A stretch of 10,835 nucleotides of DNA from Planctomycetota bacterium (GTDB taxonomy: Bacteria > Planctomycetota > SZUA-567). The notes under the pieces are model-generated. The model did no database searches, was not told where the DNA came from, and saw nothing but the letters and a program-made list of their open reading frames with translations. Location: the NCBI GenBank assembly GCA_031270145.1, contig JAISYD010000231.1, positions 1 to 10,835 of the forward strand. Reading direction: 5' to 3'. A program made the translations under genes and the position numbers. Shown one piece after another: positions 1 to 6,880 of this stretch (position 1 is its first letter; each line of letters begins with the position of its first letter).

Positions 1-843
1 ATGCAAACCTCGCAATTGCTGGCCGAGGGCGTGAGCGAACAGGCCGCCTCCCTCGAGGAAACCTCGGCGGCGCTGGAGCAAACCTCCTCCATGACCCAGC
101 AGAACGCGGACAACGCGACCAAGGCCAACGAAACCATGCAATACACCGGCACGCTGTTCACCAAGGGTTCCGGCTATATGTCCGAGACGACCGAATACAT
201 GGCCGGCATCAGCGAATCGGCGAACCAGATCGGCCACATCATAAAAACCATTGAGGAAATCGCCTTCCAGACCAACCTTCTCGCCCTCAACGCCGCGGTG
301 GAAGCGGCGCGCGCCGGCGAGGCCGGAAAGGGCTTCGCGGTGGTCGCCGACGAAGTGCGCAACCTCGCCCAGCGGGCGGCCCAGGCGGCCCGGGACACCA
401 CCCTGCTGATTCAGGGCACGGTCGATCGGATGCGCAAGGGGTCGGAGGTGACCGGATACCTCGGCAAGAGCTTCTCCGATATCCAGGAATCCGCCACCAC
501 CATAACCCGGGCGGTGCGGGAGATATCCGAAGCCACCAACGAACAGTCGCAGGGGGTCGAGCAAGTCAACGCGGCGGTGGCGCGGATGGACAAGGTGATG
601 CAACAAAACGCGGCCAGCTCGGAGGGGGCGGCGGCGGCGACGGAAAAACTGGCCGTTCAGGCCTCGTTCCTGGATCAAATGGTGATGGAGTTGGCGGCGC
701 TGGTGAGCGGCGGGAGCGACGGCGCCGTCAAGCCCACCCCCCCGCAACAGGCGCCGGACGAGAATGGTTCGCTCCGGCATGTTTCGGTTCCGCAACGCGC
801 ACCCGCCGCCAAGGCGCTGCCAGGGCCATCCAGATCGAAATGA
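1..843 (+). CDS. Methyl-accepting chemotaxis protein, C-terminal signalling part (5' partial)
   Basis: Cytoplasmic signalling half of a chemoreceptor, which relays ligand sensing to CheA/CheW and is tuned by methylation. The 280 visible residues start inside the coiled coil. A methylation-helix-like stretch rich in Glu/Gln pairs (EQAASLEETSAALEQTSS, residues 13-30) comes first. The highly conserved hairpin tip follows at about residues 84-120, with IAFQTNLLALNAAVEAARAG and GFAVVADEVRNLA. The returning helix runs to about residue 237. A Pro/Ala-rich, poorly conserved tail of about 45 residues ends in SRSK, with no NWETF-type CheR/CheB tether. The periplasmic sensor, membrane segments and HAMP domain must lie upstream of base 1, so the ATG at base 1 is probably an internal Met. 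It converges with accA. The family call is very secure; the ligand is unknown. Confidence 0.95.
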   Translation: MQTSQLLAEGVSEQAASLEETSAALEQTSSMTQQNADNATKANETMQYTGTLFTKGSGYMSETTEYMAGISESANQIGHIIKTIEEIAFQTNLLALNAAVEAARAGEAGKGFAVVADEVRNLAQRAAQAARDTTLLIQGTVDRMRKGSEVTGYLGKSFSDIQESATTITRAVREISEATNEQSQGVEQVNAAVARMDKVMQQNAASSEGAAAATEKLAVQASFLDQMVMELAALVSGGSDGAVKPTPPQQAPDENGSLRHVSVPQRAPAAKALPGPSRSK

Positions 844-1038
844 AAGCTATTTTCGCGGTTCAGGGCGCGGCATTTTCGCGCTGGCCAATAGGCGCCGCCG
901 TACCGCGTGTCCATGGCATTTTCCAACGCCGGCATGATGCGCCGCCGTTAGGCGGGATTCCAGTCCAAGGCGGGGGGATCGCGCCGGCAATCCCCTCGTC
1001 CGCCCAGGTTTCCGCCGGCCCACAGCTTGCCGGGCCGC
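844..1038. other. Convergent intergenic gap between the chemoreceptor gene and accA
   Basis: This 195-base GC-rich stretch lies between the stop codons of two convergent genes. I see no convincing gene. It contains short inverted repeats, for example 971-979 pairing with 990-998 (one G-U pair, ten-base loop) and 1016-1021 pairing with 1032-1037 (six pairs). None is followed by a T tract, so no classical intrinsic terminator is visible for either gene. Open frames crossing the gap are low-complexity shadows of the accA tail. Confidence 0.6.
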
Positions 1039-2094
1039 TCACGCCGGCCGGCCGGCGTCGTTCTCCTCCGTCCCCGCCGGGCGGCCGGCCGGAGCGGGAG
1101 AGGCGGGCGGCGGGACGGCATCCGCCGGGCGCGCGGCTTCGAGGAAGCGGCCCAGGCGGCGGATTTTTCCATAGCGGAGGGCCAGGAGCCGATCCAGCGG
1201 GATGGCGGAAACCGCGTCCAGATTGCGGATGACGGCCTCCCGGAGGATTTCCCCCATCCGCCGGAGGTCGCGGTGGGCGCCGCCTAGAGGCTCGGGCACC
1301 ATTTCGTCAATCAGCCCGTGCTCCAGCAGCCTCCGGCTGGTGAGGCAAAGCTCGGCCGCCGCCGCCTCGCTTTTCTTGCCGTCCCGCCAGACGATGGCGG
1401 CATAGCCCTCGGGACTGATCACCGAATAATAGGCGTACTCCAGCATAAGCGTACGGTCGCCCACGCCCAGCCCCAGCGCCCCGCCCGAGCTGCCCTCGCC
1501 AATCACCACGCACAGGATCGGCGTCCGCAGGCGGCTCATGGCCAGCAGGTTCTCGGCTATGGCCACCGCCACACCGCGCTCCTCGGAGCCGACGCCCGGA
1601 TACGCCCCCTTGGTGTCGATCAAGGCCACCACCGGCAGGCCGAACTTCTCGGCCAGGCGCATCTTGCGCAGGGCCTTGCGGTAGCCTTCCGGATGCACGC
1701 AGCCGGCGTTGGTCAAATGCCGCTCCCCGGGGTCGCGGCCGCGGTGCTGCCCGAGCAGCGCCACCCGGCGGCCGGCAATCACCCCGAGGCCGGACACCAA
1801 GGAGAGATCGTCCCGAAACATCCGATCCCCGTGCAATTCCTCGAAGGAGTCGAAAATCAGGGAGGTGTAGTCGCGGGTTTGCGGCCGGCCGGGATGCCGG
1901 GCCACCAGTACGGTCTGCCAGGGGTTCAGGTTGGCGTACATCTGGCGCTCGACCCGCTCGTATTGCCGCCGCATGGAGGCGAGCAGGTCCTCCAATTCCG
2001 GCGCGCCGCCGGAGCTGGCGGCCATTTCGTCGATGCGCCGCCGCAACTCGTCCAGCGGCTTCTCGAAGGGAAGCAACGACTCCTTGTCATCCAC
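1039..2094 (-). CDS. accA: Acetyl-CoA carboxylase carboxyltransferase subunit alpha
   Basis: Alpha subunit of the carboxyltransferase that moves CO2 from carboxybiotin to acetyl-CoA, the committed step of fatty-acid synthesis; it works as an alpha2beta2 complex with AccD, which is not in this window. The 351 residues have an N-terminal helical region (about 5-55), the crotonase-fold core with HPEGYRKAL (134-142), GAYPGVGSEERG (163-174), a Gly-rich oxyanion stretch GEGSSGGALG (199-208) and VISPEGYAAIVW (225-236), then LIDEMVPEPLGGAHRD. About 26 extra Pro/Ala-rich residues follow at the C-terminus (E. coli AccA is 319 residues). I chose the GTG at 2094 because the family N-terminus (DDKESLLPFEKPLDEL) begins there and a GAGGGGGG ribosome site precedes it. 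The frame stays open upstream but only by reading through purQ. It follows purQ by 14 bases. Odd: Lys162 replaces the usual Pro of DTPGAYPG. Confidence 0.96.
   Translation of the reverse strand: MDDKESLLPFEKPLDELRRRIDEMAASSGGAPELEDLLASMRRQYERVERQMYANLNPWQTVLVARHPGRPQTRDYTSLIFDSFEELHGDRMFRDDLSLVSGLGVIAGRRVALLGQHRGRDPGERHLTNAGCVHPEGYRKALRKMRLAEKFGLPVVALIDTKGAYPGVGSEERGVAVAIAENLLAMSRLRTPILCVVIGEGSSGGALGLGVGDRTLMLEYAYYSVISPEGYAAIVWRDGKKSEAAAAELCLTSRRLLEHGLIDEMVPEPLGGAHRDLRRMGEILREAVIRNLDAVSAIPLDRLLALRYGKIRRLGRFLEAARPADAVPPPASPAPAGRPAGTEENDAGRPA
1041..1058. repeat. Perfect 18-base palindrome over the accA stop codon
   Basis: The 18 bases read identically on both strands (ACGCCGGCCGGCCGGCGT). As RNA they could fold into a 7-pair stem closed by CCGG. 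On the minus strand the palindrome covers the last codons of accA and the first base of its TGA stop. No T tract follows, so it is not a standard terminator. It could slow ribosomes or protect the operon's 3' end, or simply be GC-rich chance sequence. Confidence 0.5.
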
Positions 2095-2108
2095 CGGCCC
2101 GGCCCCCC

Positions 2109-2900
2109 TCAATCCTTCCCGAAGAAATCCACCGCCCGGCGGAACAGGCGCAGGCCGTCGCCCTCGGCGGCCGCCCGGCCCTCCCGCGTCCAGCGGGGGT
2201 GCTGCCAGCCCGCCACATGGCGCTCGGGATGGGGCATGAGGCCGAAGATCCGGCCGGACCGATCGCAAATTCCGGCGATGTTGTCGGCCGAGCCGTTGGG
2301 GTCGTCCGGATAGGCCGGCGGCTTGTCGCCCGGGCCGGCGTAGCGGTAGACCACCTGTCCGTTCCCGGCTAGATCTTTAAGCGTCTTGGGATCGCGGGCC
2401 ACCAACCGCCCCTCGCCGTGGGCCACCGGCAGCTCCAGCGTCTCGCCCGGGGCGGCGAAAACGCAGTTGGCGTTGTCCGGCGCCCGCAGCCGCACCCAGC
2501 GGGCCTCGAAGCGGCCGGAGACGTTGTGGGCCAGGGTCAGGGTCCGCTCCGCCGCGCTGGCGAAGCTGGCGCCGGGCAGGAGGCCGGTCTTCACCAGGGT
2601 TTGGAAGCCGTTGCAAATCCCCAGGATCGCCCCGCCGGCAAAAATGAAGTCGTCCAGCGCCTCCCGGAACGAGTGGGTCAATTCGATCGCCAGGATTTTG
2701 CCGGCCGCGACGTCGTCGCCGTAGGTGAAGCCGCCGGGCAGGACCAGCAATTGGGATTCGGCCAGGATGCCGGGGGATTCGATCAGCCGGTTGACGTGCG
2801 CCAACTGGACGGCGGCGCCGGCCAGCTCCAGCGCGTACCGGGTTTCCTGATCGCAGTTGGTCCCGGCGGTTCGCAGCACCAAGGCCCGGGGGGTCGCCAT
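2109..2900 (-). CDS. purQ: Phosphoribosylformylglycinamidine synthase glutaminase subunit (FGAM synthase I)
   Basis: Class-I glutamine amidotransferase that supplies ammonia to PurL when FGAR is converted to FGAM in purine synthesis; cytoplasmic. The 263 residues show the Rossmann-like start RALVLRTAGTNCDQET, the oxyanion strip LVLPGGFTYGDD (52-63), the nucleophile Cys96 in GICNGFQTL, and the His224/Glu226 dyad in MPHPERHV. The insert with YPDDPNGSADNIAGICD (197-213) is typical of this family. It is somewhat longer than Bacillus PurQ (about 227). The ATG at 2900 has AAAGG about seven bases upstream. The gene sits 11 bases after the HDOD gene and 14 before accA. PurL and PurS are not in the window, though a second purine gene, purB, lies in the same operon. 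Confidence 0.96.
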   Translation of the reverse strand: MATPRALVLRTAGTNCDQETRYALELAGAAVQLAHVNRLIESPGILAESQLLVLPGGFTYGDDVAAGKILAIELTHSFREALDDFIFAGGAILGICNGFQTLVKTGLLPGASFASAAERTLTLAHNVSGRFEARWVRLRAPDNANCVFAAPGETLELPVAHGEGRLVARDPKTLKDLAGNGQVVYRYAGPGDKPPAYPDDPNGSADNIAGICDRSGRIFGLMPHPERHVAGWQHPRWTREGRAAAEGDGLRLFRRAVDFFGKD

Positions 2901-2911
2901 AATTGCCTTTC

Positions 2912-3769
2912 TCAGGCGCCGAAGAAGGCGCCGGACTTTACGTACTCCTCCGCCACCTGGCGGGAAATTTCCTCCACGGCCGGCCAATCCAGGCCAATCC
3001 GCGCCCAGACTTCCGCCGTCAGGACGCCGATGCCTTGATCGCCGCATTTGCCCATGAGGAGGGCCCGGGCCGCCAAGTCGGCAAAATTGGCGACGCAGGC
3101 CGGCAGAACCGCCTCCGCCGGGGCCGCCAGCGGATCGTGGTGGAAGCGGACGATGTCGACGATGGCGGGCGGCAGGTTCCAGCGCTCCAGCGCCGCCGCT
3201 CCCAGGCCGGCGTGGTCGTAGGGCAGGAGCCGCCTTTCGGCCTCTAGGGAAAGGATGCCGTCGCGGACGGCCAGTTCGTTGACCCGGACGGCGTTGTCGG
3301 CGTCGTTCCTGAACATGACGAATTTGCCGAGATCGTGCAGCAGGCCGCAGATGAAGGCGTCCTCGGCGTTCCGGGGGGCGACGCGCCTGGCGATGGCGGA
3401 GCTTAAAAAGGCGGCGCCGAGGGAATGCAGCCACAAGCCGTTTATGTCGAGGCCCGCCCTGGCGCCGGCGACGAAATTGTTGAAGACGAGGGAGGACATG
3501 GCGATGTTCAGGATTTGCCGGAAGCCGAGGATGACCACCGCCGAGGTGATGGTGGCGATCCGCCGGGGGAAACCGTAATAGGACGAGTTGACCTGCTTGA
3601 GGATGCGGGTCACCAGGCCGGGATCGCGCGACAGGACGCCGGCGATGTCGCTGGCCGAGGTTTCCGGCCTGGCGATGATGCCGACAAGCTTCGCCATCAC
3701 GACGGGAAGCGACGGCATGTCCCGCAGGCCATCCAGGACGGCGGACATTTCCGGCCCGTACTCAGGCAT
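2912..3769 (-). CDS. HDOD/HD-domain signalling protein
   Basis: A stand-alone HDOD domain of 285 residues with no receiver, GGDEF or EAL partner. It opens with the family block LDGLRDMPSLPVVMAKLV (12-29), then DIAGVLSRDPGLVTRILKQV and NSSYYGFPRRIATITSAVVI with LGFRQILNIA, all diagnostic of HDOD. Unlike many HDOD proteins it keeps candidate HD-fold metal ligands: His115, His145-Asp146 in LLHDLGKF, His186, His210/His211 in RFHHDP and Asp231. HDOD proteins act in signalling, often near chemotaxis or c-di-GMP genes; the molecular activity here cannot be read directly. The ATG at 3769 overlaps the preceding small gene by 8 bases (GGGAG lies about 10 bases upstream); Met8 (3748) is an alternative start. 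It ends 11 bases before purQ. Confidence 0.9.
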   Translation of the reverse strand: MPEYGPEMSAVLDGLRDMPSLPVVMAKLVGIIARPETSASDIAGVLSRDPGLVTRILKQVNSSYYGFPRRIATITSAVVILGFRQILNIAMSSLVFNNFVAGARAGLDINGLWLHSLGAAFLSSAIARRVAPRNAEDAFICGLLHDLGKFVMFRNDADNAVRVNELAVRDGILSLEAERRLLPYDHAGLGAAALERWNLPPAIVDIVRFHHDPLAAPAEAVLPACVANFADLAARALLMGKCGDQGIGVLTAEVWARIGLDWPAVEEISRQVAEEYVKSGAFFGA

Positions 3770-3950
3770 TTATCCACTTCTCCCGGGCGCATTTGACCGC
3801 CAGCCGGTAAAGCTCCCGCATGAGCGGGTCGTCCCGCCGCCCCGCGAACATCCTGTCCAGCAGATCCAATTTGGCCTGGACGCCGCGAATCCCGGATTCG
3901 GGCCCAGCCGCCGCCGGGGGCGCGCCGGCGTTCATTTCCCCGTCCGCCAT
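3762..3950 (-). CDS. Small protein of unknown function (62 residues) in the ABC-transporter operon
   Basis: I do not recognise this protein. It begins MADGEMNAGAPPAAAGPESG, a flexible Ala/Pro/Gly-rich start, followed by a basic amphipathic helical part from about residue 22 (VQAKLDLLDRMFAGRRDD, then MRELYRLAVKCAREKWINA). There is no signal peptide or membrane segment. It is likely real: its ATG is two bases after the permease stop, GAAGAGG lies eight bases upstream inside the permease's last codons, and its stop overlaps the HDOD start by 8 bases, so removing it would leave an odd 180-base hole in a tightly packed operon. It may be a small cytoplasmic partner of the permease or of the HDOD protein; that is inference. 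Confidence 0.75.
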   Translation of the reverse strand: MADGEMNAGAPPAAAGPESGIRGVQAKLDLLDRMFAGRRDDPLMRELYRLAVKCAREKWINA

Positions 3951-3952
3951 GC

Positions 3953-4822
3953 TCAGAACCTCTTCCGGTCGAAAAGGACGATGGCCAGGATCAGCACGGC
4001 CGCCGAATAGCCGACGCCGTAAACCGCGCCGTACAGCAATTGCGCCGGGGTCGGGGCCGGCCCCAGCACCACCTGGTTGCGCAACTGGAAATGCCCCAGG
4101 TCCGGCAGCGCGTAATAAACCAGCAGGGAAAAGTACTTCAGGAAAAAGTAGGCGCGGGAGGCGAAATCGGTCAGCATCTCCCCGGTGATCGCCGCCACCG
4201 ACTCCTCGGACGGTATGAAGGAGGTGAACATGTAATTGACGCTGGCCGACACCTGCCCAAGCAGGTAGGCGGTGAAGGTGAAGATGGCGGAGAGGATGGG
4301 GCTGGTCACGCCGCCGAACAGCATGGCGAGCGAAACCACCACCATGGTCTCGAAAAAAAGCATGGCCGCGGCCGCCGAGTACCAGCCCCATTCGACCCGC
4401 GCCGTCCAGTCGGCCGCCGGCGGGTTTTTGGCCGTCCAGGCGGCGTAGGCGACGAAGAGGAGCGAGGCCGCCAGCATCCCGGCCAGGGCCAGGCCCAGGA
4501 CGCCCAGCAGCCCCAGGTATTTCCCCAGCAGGAACTGCCAGCGGCTCACCGGCTTCGATATGATGGTGTAGATGGTGCGCTTGTCGATTTCCTTGTGGAT
4601 CAGCCCGGCGCCGATGAAGACCGCCATCAGCGCCCCGAAGAAGCTGATCACGGCCAGCGAAAAGTCCTGCACCACCTGGAGCTGGTCGCCGATGGAAATC
4701 CAGCCGAGCGCCAGGCTCGCCAGCATCATGACCGCCGCGAAAAAGGCGATGACGTAGAGAACCTTGTCGCGGATCGACTCGCGGAAGGTGTTTTTGGCGA
4801 TTTGGAATACCTTTCCCATCAT
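3953..4822 (-). CDS. ABC-2 type transporter permease
   Basis: Inner-membrane permease of an ABC-2 exporter, 289 residues. The N-terminal cytoplasmic elbow helix (VFQIAKNTFRESIRDKVL) is typical of ABC-2 permeases. Six likely membrane segments lie near residues 21-41, 54-76, 97-129, 147-171, 173-191 and 262-285. The loop HKEIDKRTIYTIISKPVSRW (76-95) is a family hallmark after the second segment. A longer polar stretch (about 195-260) lies between segments five and six. The first ATG (4822) gives an ATGA overlap with the ATPase stop; the next ATG (4819) is better spaced from GGGGGAGGA and may be the true start. It pairs with the ATPase upstream in the operon. The substrate cannot be predicted. 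Confidence 0.93.
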   Translation of the reverse strand: MMGKVFQIAKNTFRESIRDKVLYVIAFFAAVMMLASLALGWISIGDQLQVVQDFSLAVISFFGALMAVFIGAGLIHKEIDKRTIYTIISKPVSRWQFLLGKYLGLLGVLGLALAGMLAASLLFVAYAAWTAKNPPAADWTARVEWGWYSAAAAMLFFETMVVVSLAMLFGGVTSPILSAIFTFTAYLLGQVSASVNYMFTSFIPSEESVAAITGEMLTDFASRAYFFLKYFSLLVYYALPDLGHFQLRNQVVLGPAPTPAQLLYGAVYGVGYSAAVLILAIVLFDRKRF

Positions 4823-5781
4823 TCCTCCCCCAGCCGCCCGGCCTCGGCGACAGGCTCCCCGGTGGAGCGCATGAAGTAGTCCTCCAGGGATTCCTTGACC
4901 GTGCGCAGCAGGGTGAGCCGCCCGCGCGTCCGGAACAGATCCACCGCCCGGTAGGCGTCCTCCCAGCCGCCGAAGGACAACAGCGTCTCGCCGTCCCGCC
5001 GGATGCAGCTTTTGGCCGCCGCTTCAAGGCCGGCCAGGCTTTCCGCGTCCAGGCCGGCTCCGCCCACCTCGATCGCCAATTCCCGGGTGTCCAGCAATTC
5101 GGCCAGGGCGCCGCCGGCGATAAGCCTCCCCTTGTCGATGAGGGCGGCGCGGTGGCAGATCATTTCGATGTCCGAGAGGATGTGGGAGGAAAAGAAGATG
5201 GTGGCGCCGCCGGCGTGGAGATTCAGGATGGCCTGCCGCACCTGGCGCCGCCCGACGGGATCCAGGCCGCTCATCGGCTCGTCGAGGATCACCAGCGGGG
5301 GGCGGTGGATTATGGCCTGGGCGATGCCGAGGCGCTGGCGCATGCCCTTGGAAAATTCCTTCAGCCGGATGTCGGCGGCCCGCGAAAGCCCGACAAACTC
5401 CAAAAGCTCGTCGTTCCTGGGGCGGCGCGCGCTCCGGGGGAGGTCGCAGAGGGCGCCGTAGAAGTCCAGCGACTCGCGGGCGGTGAGGTATTCGTAAAAA
5501 TAGGGGTTTTCCGGCATGAAGCCGATGCGCCGACGGCATTCCATGTCGGACGCCGGGACGCCGAAAATCTCGGCCGCCCCGCCGGTCTGCCGCTGCAGGC
5601 CGGCCAGGATCTTGATGGTGGTGGTCTTGCCGGCGCCGTTGGCCCCGAGGAAGCCGTAAATCTCGCCCCGCCCGACCGTCAGATCCAGGTTGTCCAGGGC
5701 CAGGCGCCTCTTCTCCCAGAAGTTGTTTTGGTAGGAGTGGGTCAGGCCGCGGACGCTTATGGCCGGCGCCTCTTCCGTCAT
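4819..5781 (-). CDS. ABC transporter ATP-binding protein (exporter type)
   Basis: ATPase partner of the adjacent ABC-2 permease, 320 residues. In order: Walker A GANGAGKT (46-53), a Q-loop position occupied by Glu91 in MPENPYFYEYLT (a Glu common in this NatA/CcmA-like group), the signature FSKGMRQRLG (143-152), Walker B LVILDEP (163-169) with catalytic Glu168, the D-loop SGLDP and the H-loop His200 in FFSSH. About 100 C-terminal residues form the accessory domain common in ABC-2 exporters. The ATG at 5781 overlaps the M42 stop by 4 bases, and AAAGG lies eight bases upstream. All catalytic residues are present, so it should be active. Confidence 0.96.
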   Translation of the reverse strand: MTEEAPAISVRGLTHSYQNNFWEKRRLALDNLDLTVGRGEIYGFLGANGAGKTTTIKILAGLQRQTGGAAEIFGVPASDMECRRRIGFMPENPYFYEYLTARESLDFYGALCDLPRSARRPRNDELLEFVGLSRAADIRLKEFSKGMRQRLGIAQAIIHRPPLVILDEPMSGLDPVGRRQVRQAILNLHAGGATIFFSSHILSDIEMICHRAALIDKGRLIAGGALAELLDTRELAIEVGGAGLDAESLAGLEAAAKSCIRRDGETLLSFGGWEDAYRAVDLFRTRGRLTLLRTVKESLEDYFMRSTGEPVAEAGRLGEE

Positions 5782-6839
5782 GGGATCAGCCTTTCGCCGC
5801 CCTTGAGCCGGAGGAGGAACTTGGCCAGCAGCCTGGCGGCGTTGTCGGCGTCCTTCAGGGAAATCATCTCCGCCGCCGAGTGCATGTAGCGGCAGGGGAT
5901 GGAAATCAGGGCGGCGGCGGCGCCGGCGCGGTTAAGCTGGATGGCGTTGGCGTCGGTGCCGGAGGCGCGCTGGATCGGCTGCTGCTGCACCTTGATCCTG
6001 GCCTCCTTGGCGGTCCGGCACAGGCGCTCGTGGACGGCGGGGTTGAAATTGGGGCCGCGGTGGAGGATCGGGCCGCCGCCCAGCGTCGCCTCCCCCACCA
6101 GCTTGGGATCGCATTTCGGAAAGTCGGTGGCGAAGCCGACGTCGACGGCGACGCCGATGTGGGGATCGATGCCGAAGGCGGCGGTGCGGGCGCCGCGGAG
6201 GCCGATCTCCTCCTGCACCGAACTCACCATGTGGATGGCGACGGCCGGCTTTTCCCTGGCGGCCTGGCGGAAGGCCTCGGCCACCACGTAAACGCCGATG
6301 CGGTCGTCCAGGCCCCTGGCGGTCAGGCGTTGGTTGGGCATTTCCAGCGGGGCGCGATCGATGGTGGCGACGTCGCCCAGCTCCACCAGCTCCTCGGCCT
6401 CGGCCTTGTCGGCGGCTCCGATGTCGACCCAGAGCTCCTGTATTTTGCTGACCGCCGCCTCGCGCTCCTTGGTTTCCATGAGGTGCACGGGCTTCACGCC
6501 AATCACCCCGGGCACCGGCCCCTTGGCGGTGTGGACGACGATGCGCTCGCCCTGGAGCAGCGGCACATAGACGCCGCCGACGCTGGAGACGTAGAGGAAG
6601 CCCTTGTCGTCGATGTGCATGACCATGAGGCCGAGCTCGTCGCAGTGGCCCGAGAGCATGACCCGGAATTCGCCGCCGGGGTTGAGCACCGCGTGCAGAT
6701 TGCCGTGCACGTCGCGCCGGACGGCGTCGGCGTGCGGCTTCAGGTATTTTTCCACCACCGCCTGTCCGGGCTGCTCGTAGCCGGACGGCGTGGGGGTGTT
6801 GAGCAGGGTGAAAAGAAATTGCCTGGCCTGGCTGTCCAT
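5778..6839 (-). CDS. M42 family metallopeptidase (glutamyl aminopeptidase/TET-like)
   Basis: Di-metal cytoplasmic aminopeptidase of family M42; relatives form dodecameric shells that trim peptides. The 353 residues carry the expected ligands: His65 in LSGHCDELG with acidic Asp67, bridging Asp178 in ARGLDDRIG, the catalytic/metal Glu210-Glu211 pair in SVQEEIGLRG, Asp233 in VAVDVGFATD and His320 in YMHSAAEMI. RASGTDANAIQ (about 291-301) is also typical. The frame extends to a GTG at 6884, but I chose the ATG at 6839 because the family start (SQARQFLFTLLNTPTPSGYE) follows it and GGAG sits five bases before it; the 15 upstream residues are Arg-rich and lie over a hairpin. Its stop overlaps the ATPase start by 4 bases, so it may share regulation with the transporter. 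Its exact peptide preference is unknown. Confidence 0.94.
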   Translation of the reverse strand: MDSQARQFLFTLLNTPTPSGYEQPGQAVVEKYLKPHADAVRRDVHGNLHAVLNPGGEFRVMLSGHCDELGLMVMHIDDKGFLYVSSVGGVYVPLLQGERIVVHTAKGPVPGVIGVKPVHLMETKEREAAVSKIQELWVDIGAADKAEAEELVELGDVATIDRAPLEMPNQRLTARGLDDRIGVYVVAEAFRQAAREKPAVAIHMVSSVQEEIGLRGARTAAFGIDPHIGVAVDVGFATDFPKCDPKLVGEATLGGGPILHRGPNFNPAVHERLCRTAKEARIKVQQQPIQRASGTDANAIQLNRAGAAAALISIPCRYMHSAAEMISLKDADNAARLLAKFLLRLKGGERLIP

Positions 6840-6861
6840 GTCGTCTCCGTCCCTTTCCCGC

Positions 6862-6880
6862 CGCCGCCCGGAGGGCGGCG
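6862..6880 (-). other. GC-rich hairpin between purB and the M42 gene
   Basis: Eight perfect pairs (CGCCGCCC with GGGCGGCG) enclose a three-base loop immediately after the purB stop codon, in the only sizeable gap (41 bases) inside the operon. No T tract follows on the minus strand; the M42 ribosome site comes next. It could be an RNA-processing or transcript-stability element, possibly even a substrate for the operon's own RNase III, or could be chance in GC-rich DNA. Confidence 0.5.

Noticed and set aside
840..1232. Plus-strand open frame of 130 codons after the chemoreceptor gene
   Set aside because: Low-complexity Pro/Gly/Arg composition, no domain, and it runs antisense into the accA C-terminus; typical of GC-rich shadow frames.
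2095..2268. Upstream extension of accA to an earlier start
   Set aside because: The added residues are Arg/Pro/Gly-rich, overlap the conserved end of purQ, and a GTG with a strong ribosome site lies exactly at the family N-terminus.
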